From positions 50,080,086-50,144,085 of the forward strand of contig CP154955.1 in NCBI GenBank assembly GCA_039621445.1: DNA of 64,000 nt. Direction: 5' to 3'. Positions 22,803-34,693 of this stretch are shown here, piece by piece. Each line of letters starts with the position of its first letter. Positions within the stretch are counted from its first letter, which is position 1. The notes under the pieces are model-generated. The model ran no database searches, was not told the origin of the DNA, and saw only the letters and a list, made by a program, of their open reading frames with translations. Source of the DNA: Euglena gracilis. Lineage: Eukaryota > Euglenida > Euglenophyceae > Euglenales. The position numbers and the translations under genes were made by a program.

Positions 22803-23380
22803 TACTTAAGGCCAGTCTCGGCGACTTTTAAGCCCTCCCCCCCTGAGAAAAACTTTTGTCCAAATCACCCCAAAACCAGTCAAAACCCACCCAAATGGCT
22901 CTAGAACCCCCCAATCGGGGTGAATATGCAAAAAAACTGGGGGCAAAATGTCTGCATTTCTAAAGGATTTTCATGTAATCCCTGTTTCGTCATTGGTTTT
23001 TTACCCCTCCGGACCCCATCAAGGCCCCCCCCCCCCCCCCCCCCGCACCCCCCCTCAAATAACAAAATCTCTACTATGTTGGCAATATGCTTGGAGGGCT
23101 AAGTCCTTTTTGAGCAAATTTTGGCTTATATTGAAAATCCAACGGGGAAAGGTGTTCTTTTCCCAAAAGTGGCCCAACATGGGCCACGCTGCCAGCGGGG
23201 AACGTTGGGCACTAGAAAGCTGTCGACCTCCAGAAGGACAACTGGGGCTTGGTTCAGAATGGGGCTGATCAGAGGGCGGAAAAAAGGAGTTTTCAAACCA
23301 ATCTGTGGGACCGGGGATGGACGCCCAATTTGAAAGGAAATCTTGCACTTGGAAGAAAACCCTGCCAGGGGTAAAACAAA

Positions 23381-23510
23381 ATGTCGAAAATGGCTCCCCT
23401 CCCCGATGCAATTTATGCGCTGGACAGCACACTTTGGGAACCACGGTTCCCAAATGAGACACCCGATGCGTTGAGCAGGCTTGGGGACCTCCAGCGCAAA
23501 AGATGGGGGA
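23381..23510 (+). CDS. Open frame interrupted by hAT-like MITE copy 1
   Basis: MSKMAPLPDAIYALDSTLWE ... LQRKRWG (43 codons) runs up to the MITE. Removing the MITE and one target copy keeps the frame open for 24 more codons before a stop at about 24058; in another frame the downstream sequence is open to 24194 (WLKQQHALFPPGKTMWKSKG..). Unrecognised. Confidence 0.35.
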
Positions 23511-23976
23511 CAGGCTTTTGCTTAAAGACCCCGGGGGGGGGTGCTGGCTAGCCAATCGGCTAGACACTGGAAAAAGTGGACAAGCTAGACCCCCCCTCCC
23601 CCCAGGGGGGGTCTGGGGGTCCCCCGGACTGGAAAAATGAGGTTTTTGACAGCCTTTTGGCTGATTTTGTTCCAAAAATTCCCAAAAATGGCCAAAAACG
23701 GGCAATTTTGGCCATTGTTGGGGGTCCCAAAAAAATTTTCGGCGCTTCGCGCCGGGCACTGGACGAAAAATTTTCCACTAGCTAGCCCTGCTAGCAGACC
23801 CCCCCCCGGGGGGGGTCTGCTAGCAGGGCTAGCTGGTGGAAAAGGGCGAGCTGGTAGCAGGGCTCGCAGACCCCCCCGGGGGGGGTCTGCTAGAAAACCC
23901 ACTAGCCAAATTGGACTAGCTGCAGTCCAGCCCCCCGGGGGGGGGGGGGTACTGCAATCCCTTAAGCAAAAGCCTG
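23511..23976. mobile_element. hAT-like MITE, copy 1, TSD ATGGGGGA
   Basis: Inverted ends CAGGCTTTTGCTTAAG / CTTAAGCAAAAGCCTG. The 8-bp duplication ATGGGGGA is perfect (23503-23510 and 23977-23984). The inner part carries CTAGCAGACCCCC..GGGGGTCTGCTAG hairpins. It interrupts an open frame that starts at 23381. Confidence 0.93.
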
Positions 23977-24194
23977 ATGGGGGAAACGCAGCCTGGTTGA
24001 AGCAGCAGCATGCTCTCTTCCCGCCAGGCAAAACAATGTGGAAATCAAAAGGTTGGTTTGAAACCCCGCTGAAACATCACCTCCGAGAGACCCTGGCAAA
24101 GAACAAGGAGGTGTTGGTCCACCGTGCTTCCAACCAGATCCTGCCTTCTCTTGTATTATCCCACATGGAACCCTGCGTCGGTGCCAAACGGTAG

Positions 24195-25500
24195 ACTGGG
24201 GGGGGGGGGGGCAGTGGGTGGTCGGCCGACTGGTCGGCCGACCGCCCAATTGGTCGGCCGACTAGGCCTGGTCGGCAGCTAGTCGGCGAGACAGGGGGGG
24301 TGAACCTTGCGTCTTGGCCTGCCCCTGCACCACCCGAGCCACAACCCCACGGGGGACATGAATTTGCCTCATTTTCAGTGTTTGCCTTGCGGGGTGCATT
24401 GCAGGGGGAGGTGAAAAAACTGGGGAAGCCCAAATGACACTGAATTTTGCGCGGTCTTGTCCCTTTCATGGATCGGTGTCTCCCCTCCACAGACAGTGCA
24501 CGGCCAGAAACTATGAAACCGCAGATTTTTTTTCTCAAAAAACCATCCTTCCTCGTAACGCCGTCTAAGAATTTAGCATGTGCACCTGACCCAGTTGGCG
24601 CAGTCCTTGTGTTATGGACACCGGGCTTTTATCGTTTATGTGTCACATTTCCCATGTCACATTGATTCCAAGCCGGCGCTGTGCAGTGTGTTTGCTTGGG
24701 TTGATTCGCCCTGGTGTTTTCGTCATGAAACCTCACTGCTTTGGGTGTTGTAGCCCCCCCTTTGTTTGGGCAAGCGTGGAACAGTCGAAGGCAGAATATT
24801 CGTAAAAAGGTCAAAAAGCCCAACACCCTTCAATACGTGAAGCTTGGGGGGGGGGTTCAGAAGAAATTGAGAGAATCCATGATCAAAATTCCCCCCATTT
24901 TTTGAAAACACGGGGTTTTTTCAACGGGTTGAAGGCATTTTCGTATTGGCGGGGGGGGATTGGGTTATTTTGTTTTCCACTTGAAACCGTGTATTGGGGC
25001 TCTGGCTTCACGAACCGGTTCGGGCGGGACGACGGTGTCCAGGAGACCCAAAATCAAAAGTGCCAAACAAAAAGTGTCCAAAACGGTTTTTAGACATGTG
25101 GCAATCTAAGGCCATTTGCTGAAAGCCCTTGAGAAGAGCTTTCAAACAAGGGGCAACATGGCAGGTGAACAGTGGAATTTTAGAGTTTGCGAAAAGGGCC
25201 GGAACGCGATCGGCGATTTTCAGGGCGCTGTGCAGTGTGGCTGAGTTCTGAGGGTACCATCAATTCATATGTTGTATGGCACCTGAGGTGTGGGATTTCA
25301 CAAATTAGGATGTCAAATTTTGAAACACACGATCGCTGAAAACAAGTGCTGTGTGCATTATTGCTGAATCTTGTGGCCATCTGTCAAAAGCCCTTGAGAA
25401 GAGCTTTCGATTGATGGGTAACATGGCATCACATCTGTGAAAACTTCAATTGCCGATTGAGCCAATATGGGGGGGGACAATTTGGGGAGGGGGGGCTCGA
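24195..25500. other. GTCGGCCGAC palindromic block and dispersed repeats
   Basis: 24187-24300 repeats the GGTCGGCCGACTAGTCGGCC block seen at 21930-22080 and 22350-22390. The rest is dispersed repeat sequence; no gene seen. Confidence 0.6.
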
Positions 25501-25510
25501 GGACCCCGAC

Positions 25511-25916
25511 TAGGCTTTTGCTTAAGGGATTGCAGTACCCCCCCCCGGGGGGGGGGCTGGACTGCAGGTAGTCCAAATTTGGCTAATGGGTTTTCTAGCA
25601 GACCCCCCCCGGGGGGGGTCTGCTAGCAGGGCTAGCTAGTGGAATTTTTTTTTCCAGTGACCGGCGCGAAGCGCCGAAAATTTTTTGGGACCCCCAAAAA
25701 TGGCCAAAAATGCCCGTTTTTGGCCATTTTTGGGAATTTTTGGAACAAAATCAGCCAAAAACCTGTTAAAAATCTCATTTTTCCAGTCCGGGGGACCCCT
25801 GGACCCCCCCCCCCCCCGGGGGGGGGGGGGGGTCTAGCTAGTCCACTTTTTCCAGTGTCTAGCCCATTGGCGAGCCCCGAACCCCCCCCCCCCCGGGGTC
25901 CTTAAGCAAAAGCCTG
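25511..25916. mobile_element. hAT-like MITE, copy 2, TSD ACCCCGAC
   Basis: Ends TAGGCTTTTGCTTAAG / CTTAAGCAAAAGCCTG with perfect 8-bp duplication ACCCCGAC at 25503-25510 and 25917-25924. Nested inside a truncated relative of the TA element at 16787-17103. Confidence 0.93.
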
Positions 25917-26416
25917 ACCCCGACCCCCTACTTTTTTACCTGTGCAAAATTATTTGGACTGGGTGTGACTTTTTCTGATCCGGCTTTTTTTGAAATTTTC
26001 AAAACAGACGTTTTTGGAGGATTTTGGGGGATTTCTGAGGCCTTTTTCGCGGCCTTGCCGAATTTCGCCGGTCTTGTCCCGGAGGCCAATTAGCCAATTG
26101 GGGGGGTAAATGGGGGGGGTGAGGGTAATCCACACGTGTTACCAAAAAGAGTAATCACACTTTCCGTCCAATGTACTCGTGTTACAAACACAGTACATTT
26201 TTATTGTACCGTGATTGTAACACGGTGCAGTTACAATGTATGAAGGTGCCCCATTGAAGAAACACGTGTCTGCCAATTAATACGCGATCACTTTAATTGC
26301 CGTCACTGTAATACGCAGAAGGTCCAACTGCGCATTTTGATGCTTACAATTTTTCGCGATGTGCTAAATGATTGCGAGCATCAAAAATCCTAATTTCCCG
26401 TCGTTGGAGTTGTCAA

Positions 26417-26615
26417 ATGTTCGGCAGAACGCTTGTTCACAATATCATGAGAGCCCGGGAGCGCATCCAACGCGGTAAGTCCTTTCCATTGCTCTTCCTT
26501 CTGATCATGTCTTGCAGGTTACCAGTGTAAATCTGTGTGGCCAGCAAGTTGGAGTGGCGGTTATTTGTTCAATGTCTCCACAGGGTGGGTAACTGCCACC
26601 CTGTGGAGACATTGA
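26417..26615 (+). CDS. Possible two-exon small gene
   Basis: Exon 26417-26474 (MFGRTLVHNIMRARERIQR) ends at GTAAGT; a 43-nt intron ends cttgcag; exon 26518-26615 continues GYQCKSVWPASWSGGYLF to a stop, 51 codons in phase. The second exon runs into a perfect 22-bp-arm palindrome, which weakens the case. Confidence 0.3.
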
Positions 26616-26617
26616 AC
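26567..26617. repeat. Perfect palindrome, 22-bp arms, 7-nt loop
   Basis: GTTCAATGTCTCCACAGGGT.. mirrored exactly at 26596-26617. Could be a hairpin terminator, a foldback element or a recombination footprint. Confidence 0.95.
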
Positions 26618-26794
26618 ATATACACGAACTGCAACTCCTCTCCGGCTGGTATTCCGGAGCAGTTAAATACATTAAAAACGTTTTAAACCAGATTTAAAAA
26701 GTTTTGAACGATCCAGATTGCGGAATGGAACGTCATTCCTAATTTCTGTGATCTACGGTATTGTTTTTATCCTTTTACAACACAATGCCTAGCG

Positions 26795-27890
26795 CAGGGG
26801 TTCCCTCAGTTTTGTGCAACAAAAAACCTCGAAAAATCACGAATCAGCACGAAAATGGAGCTTCCCCCAAAATCACGAAAAATCGCGAAAATCACGAAAA
26901 ATTACGAATGAGATTTTTTAAAGACAATGAAATTTTTCTTTGAAGTGCAATGGTTTCTTTTTGCAAGTGCAAAGATATCCATTAACTCCCCGCTTTTTTT
27001 TTGTTTCTGGTAACTCTTTGCAGCGATGTCATCTTCTGATTCTAGTGTGCCAAAACAATGCCTGTGGCGCAAGCAATCAGCGTCGCATTTGGAAGCGTGG
27101 GGGAAAGATGACTCCGCAAACAAAAAAAGAACCAGTCGGCCGGGGGGTATCTGGTTTTGTAAGGTTTTAACCATGTTAACCGTGTTAACCTTTACAAATC
27201 CTCTGACGTCAGTACCCAGGTATGTTTGATACGAGTGAGATGTGGTGCACTGCATGTCATTACTCCTGTAAATTATGTGAAGTCATCGTACGCTGCCTGG
27301 CATTTGGCGTCAGCAACCCACACGGGTTGCCGAGCCCCCCCCCCCCCCCGGGGAGTGATTGATGGGGGCACTGGAAGGAAATTTGACTGGTGCCGAAGGC
27401 GGCAGAAGGAAAATTTTGGCCTGGGAGTGGCCACCCCCCCCCCAAGGGGATAATGATTGGCTGGATTTTTTTTTCCAGTGACTGACTGGTTTTTTCAGGG
27501 TGGGGGGTCCCCCTTCCCCCTGGGGGTTTTAAATAAAAGCCTGATCGGGTCTTGTGGACACGAAGAATTGCCAGAAAGCTTGCAAGGCTCTGCGGCAAGC
27601 CGCGGTTGTAATGTTCTGCAATGAGCATCGCTTTGCCTTGAGCGTTGCATTGCATCTCTGGTTTCCCCATTCCTCCAGCACCGGATTTGGATAGAGCAAA
27701 GTCTTGTTCCCCATTGTTGAGGGACAGTTCCATTTTGGGTTTGTAGGTTGAACAACCCGACAAATTTTTGAAGTCTTTTACAGTAGAATCCTCAGAACCG
27801 GGCGATTCGTGCCACGAAAAATCACGAAAAATCACGAAAAATCACAAATGGCGATATGGGGTCTTCAGCATGAAACTGAGGGAATCCCTG
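26795..27890. mobile_element. Old hAT-like element with BED-type finger remnant
   Basis: Ends CAGGGGTTCCCTCAGTTT and AAACTGAGGGAATCCCTG, nearly perfect inverted repeats; flanks CCTAGCG / CCTGGCG match 6/7 after a 1-nt offset. Next to each end are AATCACGAAA repeats. Inside, + strand, YPGMFDTSEMWCTACHYSC (about 27215-27272) resembles the N-terminal finger of CGGBP1/hAT-type proteins. A decayed hAT-like right end (..AAAAGCCTG) at about 27542 suggests a nested copy. Confidence 0.65.
27026..27275 (+). pseudogene. Possible hAT transposase N-terminal exons
   Basis: 27026 is an ATG 3 nt after a good acceptor (ctttgcag) and begins MSSSDSSVPKQCLWRKQSAS. About 27210-27272 gives YPGMFDTSEMWCTACHYSC in another frame, followed by GTAAAT. 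The two need a splice that I could not place. Similarity is to BED/CGGBP1-like fingers; weak. Confidence 0.35.
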
Positions 27891-28419
27891 CCTGGCGGAA
27901 GACCGGCACATGGTGTTTGGAATTTATTTGTGAAACATCAAGTTTGATGGACGCACTGTCGCAGTCGTCCTCAATGCGGAGACAAGAACGTGGTGACGGA
28001 ATTGAACTGTATTGCCATGGTCTTCTTCACTGGTAGAGAATGCAGGTTAAATCCCCTGGTGGGTTGAACCTTGAAGATTCCAGGATTGGATGTTGCTGAT
28101 GGATTGGATGTATGGACCTGGCTGCAAGATTGTGTTGGATGGCTATGGCTTAAACAACTTATTGCGCGCGAGTTCCAAAGGTTGTCCCTCGATGCATTGC
28201 CTTGCTTTTAAATCTGTGTAAAGACCCAATGTCTGTGACAAATCGGGTTTTGAGGCATTGTCTGTGGTAAAATGAGGACCAGTTTCTGGGGCCATGTGTG
28301 TGCAAAATGGGGCCAGTTTTCGAGGCAATGTCTGACAAAATTGGGACAAATGGCATGTTAAATGGATTCAGGTTCTGCTATGGCTGTGGAGGGATTACGC
28401 TAATGGATGACGGAAAAGG

Positions 28420-28592
28420 TGTTGGCCAACTTTGGGCCAAACGTGGTGGCCAATTTTGAGCTACAGGTCGTGGCCAGTTTTGGGCCACAGATGGTGGCCA
28501 GTTTTGGGGCCACAGGTCGTGACCAGTTTTTGGGCCACAGATTGTGGCCAGTTTTGGGCCACAGGTCGTGGCCAGTTTTGGGCCACAGGTGG
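28420..28592 (+). repeat. ~24-bp minisatellite
   Basis: Units of TGGCCAGTTTTGGGCCACAG, seven or so copies with small changes. Confidence 0.9.
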
Positions 28593-28957
28593 CCTGAATA
28601 GGGGAAAGTTGGTTTTTTGTGGTGTTTGGGCGAGGCAAATGAAAGCATGAAAAGAAAAAAAGGATCCTCCACCTGGTGGAAGATGTCTGGTTTTTTGGTT
28701 GTGTGCCAGCCATTTTCTTTCACTTCCCTACGTCCTTCAGAATTTTTTGTATGACCTTTCGCGATGAAAAGGCAGTTGGATGCCCAATGACTCATCCTTC
28801 TGGGTATGCAAACTGATGTGCGCGCGCTTTTTCAATGCAGGTCATTGACGACGTATGCCGTGTTTTATACGTCTCCGGGGCTCGGTTGTTTTAATCTGTT
28901 TTAAATAGGTGTCTTAAAACAACCTGTTTTTAACACCATTAACCCTGGGGTCAGGTA

Positions 28958-29382
28958 CAGGCTTTTGCTTAAGAGATTGCAGTACCCCCCCCCCCCGGCG
29001 GGGGGCTGGATTGCAGCTAGTCCAATTTTGGTTTGTGCGATTTCTAGCAGACCCCTCCCCCCAGGGGGGGGTCTGCTAGCAGGGCTAACTAGTGGGATTT
29101 TTTTTTCCAGTGACCGACGCAAAGCGCCGGAAATTTTTTTTTCGGGACCCCCCAAAATGGCCCAAAATGCCCGTTTTTGGCCATTTTTGGGAATTTTTGG
29201 AACAAAGTCAGCCAAAAACCTTTTAAAAACCTCATTTCCGCCTCGGCGTGCAGCGCCGGAGGAAAATCTTTTTTCCAGTCCGGGGTCCCCACCGGCCCCC
29301 CCCCCCCCCCCCGGGGGAGGGGGGTCCAGCGAGTCCATTTTTTCCAGTGTCTAGCCGAATGGCCCCCGGGTCCTTAAGCCTG
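28958..29382. mobile_element. hAT-like MITE, copy 3, TSD GTCAGGTA
   Basis: Starts CAGGCTTTTGCTTAAG, ends CTTAAGCCTG (right end shortened by 6 nt). Perfect 8-bp duplication GTCAGGTA at 28950-28957 and 29383-29390. Interior as in copy 2. Confidence 0.93.
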
Positions 29383-30064
29383 GTCAGGTATGTTCCTGTG
29401 CGGTTTTCTCCCTGTTGTTGGGCTGCCTTGTGTGTTTGGTCATCAGGTGGCTGTGGTCTGTGGGACTTTTTGACTGTTTATATTGGCCATCTGTTTCACA
29501 TCCCTGTGCGACAAATCTTTCTGGGATTTTGTTTTGTTGGGATTTCATTTCTGATATCTAGATCCCGACCATCAATGGACGGCATGTCTCGCATCTCACA
29601 GGTCAGAACAGGAATACAAATGGAAGTCAAGGAATCTATGATTGGCAAGCCAACGAAGAAGTTGTCGTGACAGTCTTGTGTGTTTGGTGACATTCTTCTC
29701 TTCATTTGTCTTCCTGTGTCATTTCCTTTTGACAAACTTTATCTGGGTTTGAAAGCAAACCAGGGAACTGATGCATTCACCCTTGGGGGGGGGGGTCTCG
29801 TCAGCCAGCCGGCATCTTTTTTCCGGCCAACAGCTCCTAGCCACAGTGGACCTCAAAAAATTTGCCTTTCTGGAAAGAAGTTTAAGTGGGGACTGTGAAA
29901 GTTTTTGTCAATTGCCTGTTTCAAGCAAGCCAGGTCAGGCTTGTGCTCAGTCGGGTGCTTACACCCCATAGCACCCATCCGACCCCGGCGCCTTTGGCGC
30001 CGGGGGTCCGATGGAGGCCATTTTTTTTTCAATGAAAATTTTCTGGCCCCCCCCCCGACCCCTA

Positions 30065-30538
30065 CAGTCCCTGGGCGTAAATTGTCCTCCCCCCCGAAAA
30101 TTTCCCCCCTGAAATTTCGGAATTTTCCTGGATTTGCAAAAAGGCTCCAAAAAGGGCAAAATTTCCTCCCCCCCCATTCAGCCCCAGAGGAACGGCAAAG
30201 GCAGGTGGGTTGGGACCCACCTGCACTTTTTTTTTATACATGCAAGGGCAGCACAGCTTCACCACTTGCATGGCCCCCGGGTCGAGGACTTGGCATCTTT
30301 TGGGGTTTTTTTTGTCCATTGAACCATCCTCGGCATGAATAAGACCCACCGCCCTGAACAGAGGTGTTTGGGAATATGCCATAACAACCCCAACAACATG
30401 CGGCAAATGAATTCCGAATGCCGGCAGGCTTCACGGCAGTAGAAGGGGCGGGGCAAAGTGCCCGAAATGGCCGAAAATCCCCCCCTCGTCAAGAGCCCAA
30501 AAAACCCTCCCTAGGAGGGGATTTACGCCCAGGGACTG
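30065..30538. mobile_element. TA element, CAGTCCCTGGGC family, copy 2 (inverted)
   Basis: Ends CAGTCCCTGGGCGTAAAT and its inverse, each next to TA. Inverse copy of 2076-2524 across the whole length. Confidence 0.85.
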
Positions 30539-30615
30539 TACCCCCCCCGGGGGGTGCCTGCTAGGGGGCAGGCACCCTATGGGGGTGTCCCCCCCGCAAC
30601 CCCCCCCCCCCACCA

Positions 30616-30625
<10 letters not shown>

Positions 30626-30681
<56 letters not shown>

Positions 30682-31500
30682 GGTGTCAACAAGAGGACCT
30701 GCACCTCCAGCCAAGTGGCACGGTGTACCCCGGGGGGCATGCCATGGAATCGAGGCATTCCGCCGACGCAGGCCGCAACCCTCCTAAACCTGCGTGCCAC
30801 CCCCAGCACGCAGGCATGGAGGAGGGTGGGTGGGGCTGGCCGCCCCCTGGGTTCCTAAGCGGCTTCAGTGCCGTCCGGGAAACCCTCGGGGGAGCTTGGA
30901 GGGCTGATCAGCCCCGCAGGTGAAACCGGTTGTTGTCGGGCCCGTGCTGCGCTGCGCAGCTCCGGCCAACAGGGCAAGATTCTCGAGGGGCGCCTGTGGG
31001 TGCTGACAGGGAGCAACAGCTGAGGAGAGGTGCCCACAGGGGCCATGATGAGCCTCACTCGGCTGCTCTGGGTGCCCAGGCGGCCAAGAACAACCCAGCC
31101 CCAGCGAACCACAGCCGCCCCGCAGAGACCCTAGCCCGCTGGCTGGGGCTGCCCAGCAGCGGTTACCCCCCGACGACAGGGTAGAACCTACCCGCCAACA
31201 AGTCGCCCAAGCAAGGTGGTCGAGTGACCTGGAACATGGCCCAGACGGCCTGCCAAACACGCACGTGCTTTCGGCACCTGCTCGCTTGGGCGCCCCTGCT
31301 ACACATGCAGGGAGGGCAGAGGAGTGGGGTCCGAGAGGACACTGCCCGACGTGTCAGGCCAATCGGTCCCGGAACGGTGACGCCACAATGTCACCTGACC
31401 GGGGGTTGCTGGGCCACAGACGACACGGGGAGCTGGGCTCCCACACCGAACTCCCCCCCTCCCCCCGCAACCTCCCCCCAATCTGACTCACGAAGGGTTT
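30626..31500 (-). other. GC-rich block ending in poly(A) on the - strand
   Basis: A T-run of about 55 nt at 30626-30680 (A-run on the - strand) abuts 0.8 kb of unusually GC-rich, non-repetitive sequence. This looks like a retroposed copy whose 3' poly(A) tail is at 30680, but no target duplication or known protein was recognised. Confidence 0.4.
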
Positions 31501-31514
31501 CTTACCAATGAGTA

Positions 31515-32332
31515 ACCCCCCCCCCCCCTAATAAGTGCGCAGTGCCCTAATTGTGCGCAGTGCCCTAATAAGTGCGCACCCCCCAAGGGTCCGAAACTAC
31601 CCGCCCCCCCCCTTGTCCACCGACCACCCCTATATACCGACCACCCCCCGGTCGGGGGTTGCAGGTTGAGGGGGGTGTACGACCACCCTGGTTGCAGGTG
31701 ACCACCAAAATTTTTCCTCTCGTGTGCTTATTGACCAGCTTTTTTCCCGTGTTTCCTGTCCATTGAGTGTTCGTCATATTCCCTCCGGGGAGTCCTGTTT
31801 TGTTTGAGTGTAGTGATGGCATTGGTCCCTCACCTGGGGAGAAATATTACCGTTATGAAATTGCACCTTTTTTGGCTTTTGGTTTTGTTTTGGCTCCTAG
31901 TGGTACGACCACCCCCCGGTCGGGGGTTGCAGGTTGTGGGGGGTGTACGACCACCCCTGGTCGGGGGTTGCAGGAACCCGGTCGGTGGACAAGGGGGGGG
32001 GGGCGGGTACCTCCCTAAAAAGTGCACACCCCACCAAAAGGAGAAATCACTGTCGCATCTCATGTCGGAAAGCACACACAATTCTCAGAACTGTCCTTTT
32101 CAGACCAAGTACTTCTATCGTCCAAACCAAAATTTACACATTTGACACATAATCACTTGACTCAAAAATGAAATAACAAAAATAGGGGGAAATTGAAAAA
32201 GAATGGGGGTAACGTCAGTATTTTTGGCTTTGCCCTAAAAAGTGCGCAGTGCCCTAATAAGTGCGCACCCCTTGGGGTCTGAAACTGCGTCCTTAAAATG
32301 CGTGCACCCGTGCACTTATTAGGGGGGGGGTT
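31515..32332. mobile_element. TA element with GTGCGCA repeats
   Basis: Ends ACCCCCCC..CTAATAAGTGCGCA and inverse near TA. The interior has repeated CGACCACCCC-GGTCGGGGGTTGCAGG units. One end differs by 1 nt at the TA, so the exact edge is uncertain. Confidence 0.65.
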
Positions 32333-32931
32333 TACTCTTGCAACAGCCGGTCGGATCTCCTCTTTAGTCACAAAAATGTTGTTGAATGCCCGAAATTCAG
32401 CAACTTTGAAGAGAAGGAGGAAAAATCAAAAAGACAGAAGACATCGCAAGTGCGATCTTCCTGAAGAAGCAATGGAAGCGATGCGAACAAGGTTGGAAGC
32501 TGTTGACGATGGCCATCCAAAGTTTGGAGAAATTTCGAATTTTCAGAGTTTGCTTTGGACTGCATGCAGAGTTTTTTTTTTGTTTTGTGTCCCGGTGGGG
32601 GGAATGGGGATGAGTGGGTGGATGGGTCTGGCCGAGTGCTGAAAAAAACTTTGGACCAAAATTGATCCCCCCAAAGTGGTCTCATCTGAGGGGTTGGTGG
32701 GCTTGGGTCTTGGAAAAAACCTCTGACGGCAGCGTGGATTGGCTCAGGGAGAGGGTGAGATCAAAATGGAAGGAATGGACAGGTTTGTTCTCTTCTTGTT
32801 TCAGTTCATTTAATTTATATGTGTCAGGTTTTGGGGCCCGCCGTCGAGCGCAAAGGGGAGAGGGTGCCCAACAAGACAGAAACACAAATGTTGATTCGGA
32901 GGTTGTTGCGGTGGCCAGTGTTCAGTCTTAG

Positions 32932-33186
32932 ATGGAAGCAATTGCTGCGGGAAAAAAAGCGCGGAGGACAAAAATTGAAGCACTTTGGGCGACAAAAACA
33001 CTGCCTCCACCTCTTGTGTTTCAACCAGCTTCTGAAAAGCCAACTGATGTCCAAGACAAATTTCGCTTGAAAATGTTGGAGTATTGGGCAACCAACCCCG
33101 GTGCTCTCACGTATCAGATCCCATTGAACCAGCCAACCAAGGTTTTCAAAGATCCCCCCCCCCATCCCAACTTCAATCTCATGTGA
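32932..33186 (+). CDS. Hypothetical exon or small protein
   Basis: 84 codons from ATG after a cttag acceptor: MEAIAAGKKARRTKIEALWA ... EYWATNPGALTYQIP. Composition is protein-like. Just upstream, 32700-32782 (TSDGSVDWLRERVRSKWKEW, donor GTTTGT) also looks like an exon, but joining the two in frame is unclear. No family recognised. Confidence 0.35.
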   Translation: MEAIAAGKKARRTKIEALWATKTLPPPLVFQPASEKPTDVQDKFRLKMLEYWATNPGALTYQIPLNQPTKVFKDPPPHPNFNLM

Positions 33187-33589
33187 ACGAAGTCATCTCC
33201 TCGCCGTTTTGGTGGCATTGAAAATGAACCCCACCGTGGACCAGTTGTCCCGGGTGCTGCAACTACCGAAGAATACAGCCTTCACACTCTTAAGCGAATG
33301 TTTTGCTTGGTTGCAAAAATGTTCTTAAGGAAGTAGACTGGGAGGACCGCCTCTCCCCCTTAAACCACTCCCCCATTTTGTGACATTCCTCTGAAAGAAG
33401 CATGAGCTTATTATGCCCTCCCCCCTAACGAATGCAAACCCCTCCCTGCCGGTCGCTCATGCTTTGTAACCGTGTTCAGAGGCTGGGCGCCTGCCCTGTA
33501 ATTCGGGTTTGTGAACACGAATTACAGGGCGATAATTCCGTAACCCGATTTCATGCCCTGATCGTGTTCAGCGTGACCAATCTCCGACC

Positions 33590-34693
33590 CAGACCTCCAT
33601 TTAGTATGTACCACCATTTTTTTTTAACGTATCACTTGTACCACAGCCTAAAAATTAATGTATCACATATGTATCACCAAAAATTTCTTAATGTATCATA
33701 TATGTATCACCAATAAAATTTTAACGTATCACATATGTATCACCAAATTTTTTCATAAAAATTTCCTTTTTTACATCAAAATGTTTTCCCCCCTTTCTGT
33801 TCCGCTTTTCATCCTTGTTTCTTTTCCTCTCTGCAAACAAATGGAACATTTTCCTTGTGATAATGCTTTCGGCAATGTGTTACGACTCGCCAATTCTCCC
33901 GGCAAAAGTTTTTCCAGTCTGTAGTCGGGGTTATAGTGATTCCCCCCCCCCCCCCCGGGCGCTTGGCCCCCCTCCTCCTTACATGCAAACTTGGCCCCCC
34001 TAAGGTTGGCCCCCGGCTTTCCCTTCAATCCTGGCCCGGGCCAAGCGCCCGGGAGGGGTGAGGTAAACCCCCCCCCCCAAAGAATCCCCCCCCCAAATAA
34101 AACTTCGGCCACCAAATTAATACCCCTCAAGTCTTTTGCCGACGACCCGGATTTTGGCCTGAAAAGTTGGGTGAGAATAACAATCTCTGATAACAAATTC
34201 AAAAAAATTCGATTTTTCTTGATCATCTGGCCTCCAGAAATGCTAAATTTTATGAGAAAGTTCAAAAAATGACCCCAAAGGGGGTTTTGGGTGCTATTTT
34301 GGGACTTACGGGACTTCAAAATTTTCGAAAAATTTTGGGAAATAATACCCCTCCCCAAATAATCCCCCCCCCTCGGGGGGCTTCGGGCAGAGAAATAATA
34401 CCCCTGGGGGGTATTATTTGGGGGGGGGTTGGTTTACTCTTGTCAATGGTTTGAGGAATTTGTTGTCTCAGGACCCTGCCTTCCGCGTTTTGAAGGTTCC
34501 CTTTTGGAAGGAGCGGCTGAGAAGTTGCTGACAAAAAAAAGACAAAAAATTTTGTATCACATATGTATCACCAAATTTTTTTTAATGTATCACATATGTA
34601 TCACCAAAATTTTTTTGATGTATCACATATGTATCACCAAAATAAAACTAATGTATCGCAGATACATTGTGATACGCACTAAATGGCGGTCTG
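33590..34693. mobile_element. hAT-like element, second family, TSD CTCCGACC
   Basis: Ends CAGACCTCCATTTAGT and, inverted, CAGACCGCCATTTAGT. Perfect 8-bp duplication CTCCGACC at 33582-33589 and 34694-34701. Subterminal tandem repeats of GTATCACATATGTATCACCA on both sides in inverse orientation. A TA element (34076-34434) is nested inside. No transposase. Confidence 0.93.
34076..34434. mobile_element. TA element, AAACCCC family, copy 2
   Basis: Same ends and interior (ATAATACCCC, CTTCGGGC) as 22397-22802. Nested in the hAT-like element 33590-34693. Confidence 0.85.

Noticed and set aside
30561-30809. Poly-Lys/poly-Phe open frames
   Set aside because: Translations of the ~55-nt T/A homopolymer.
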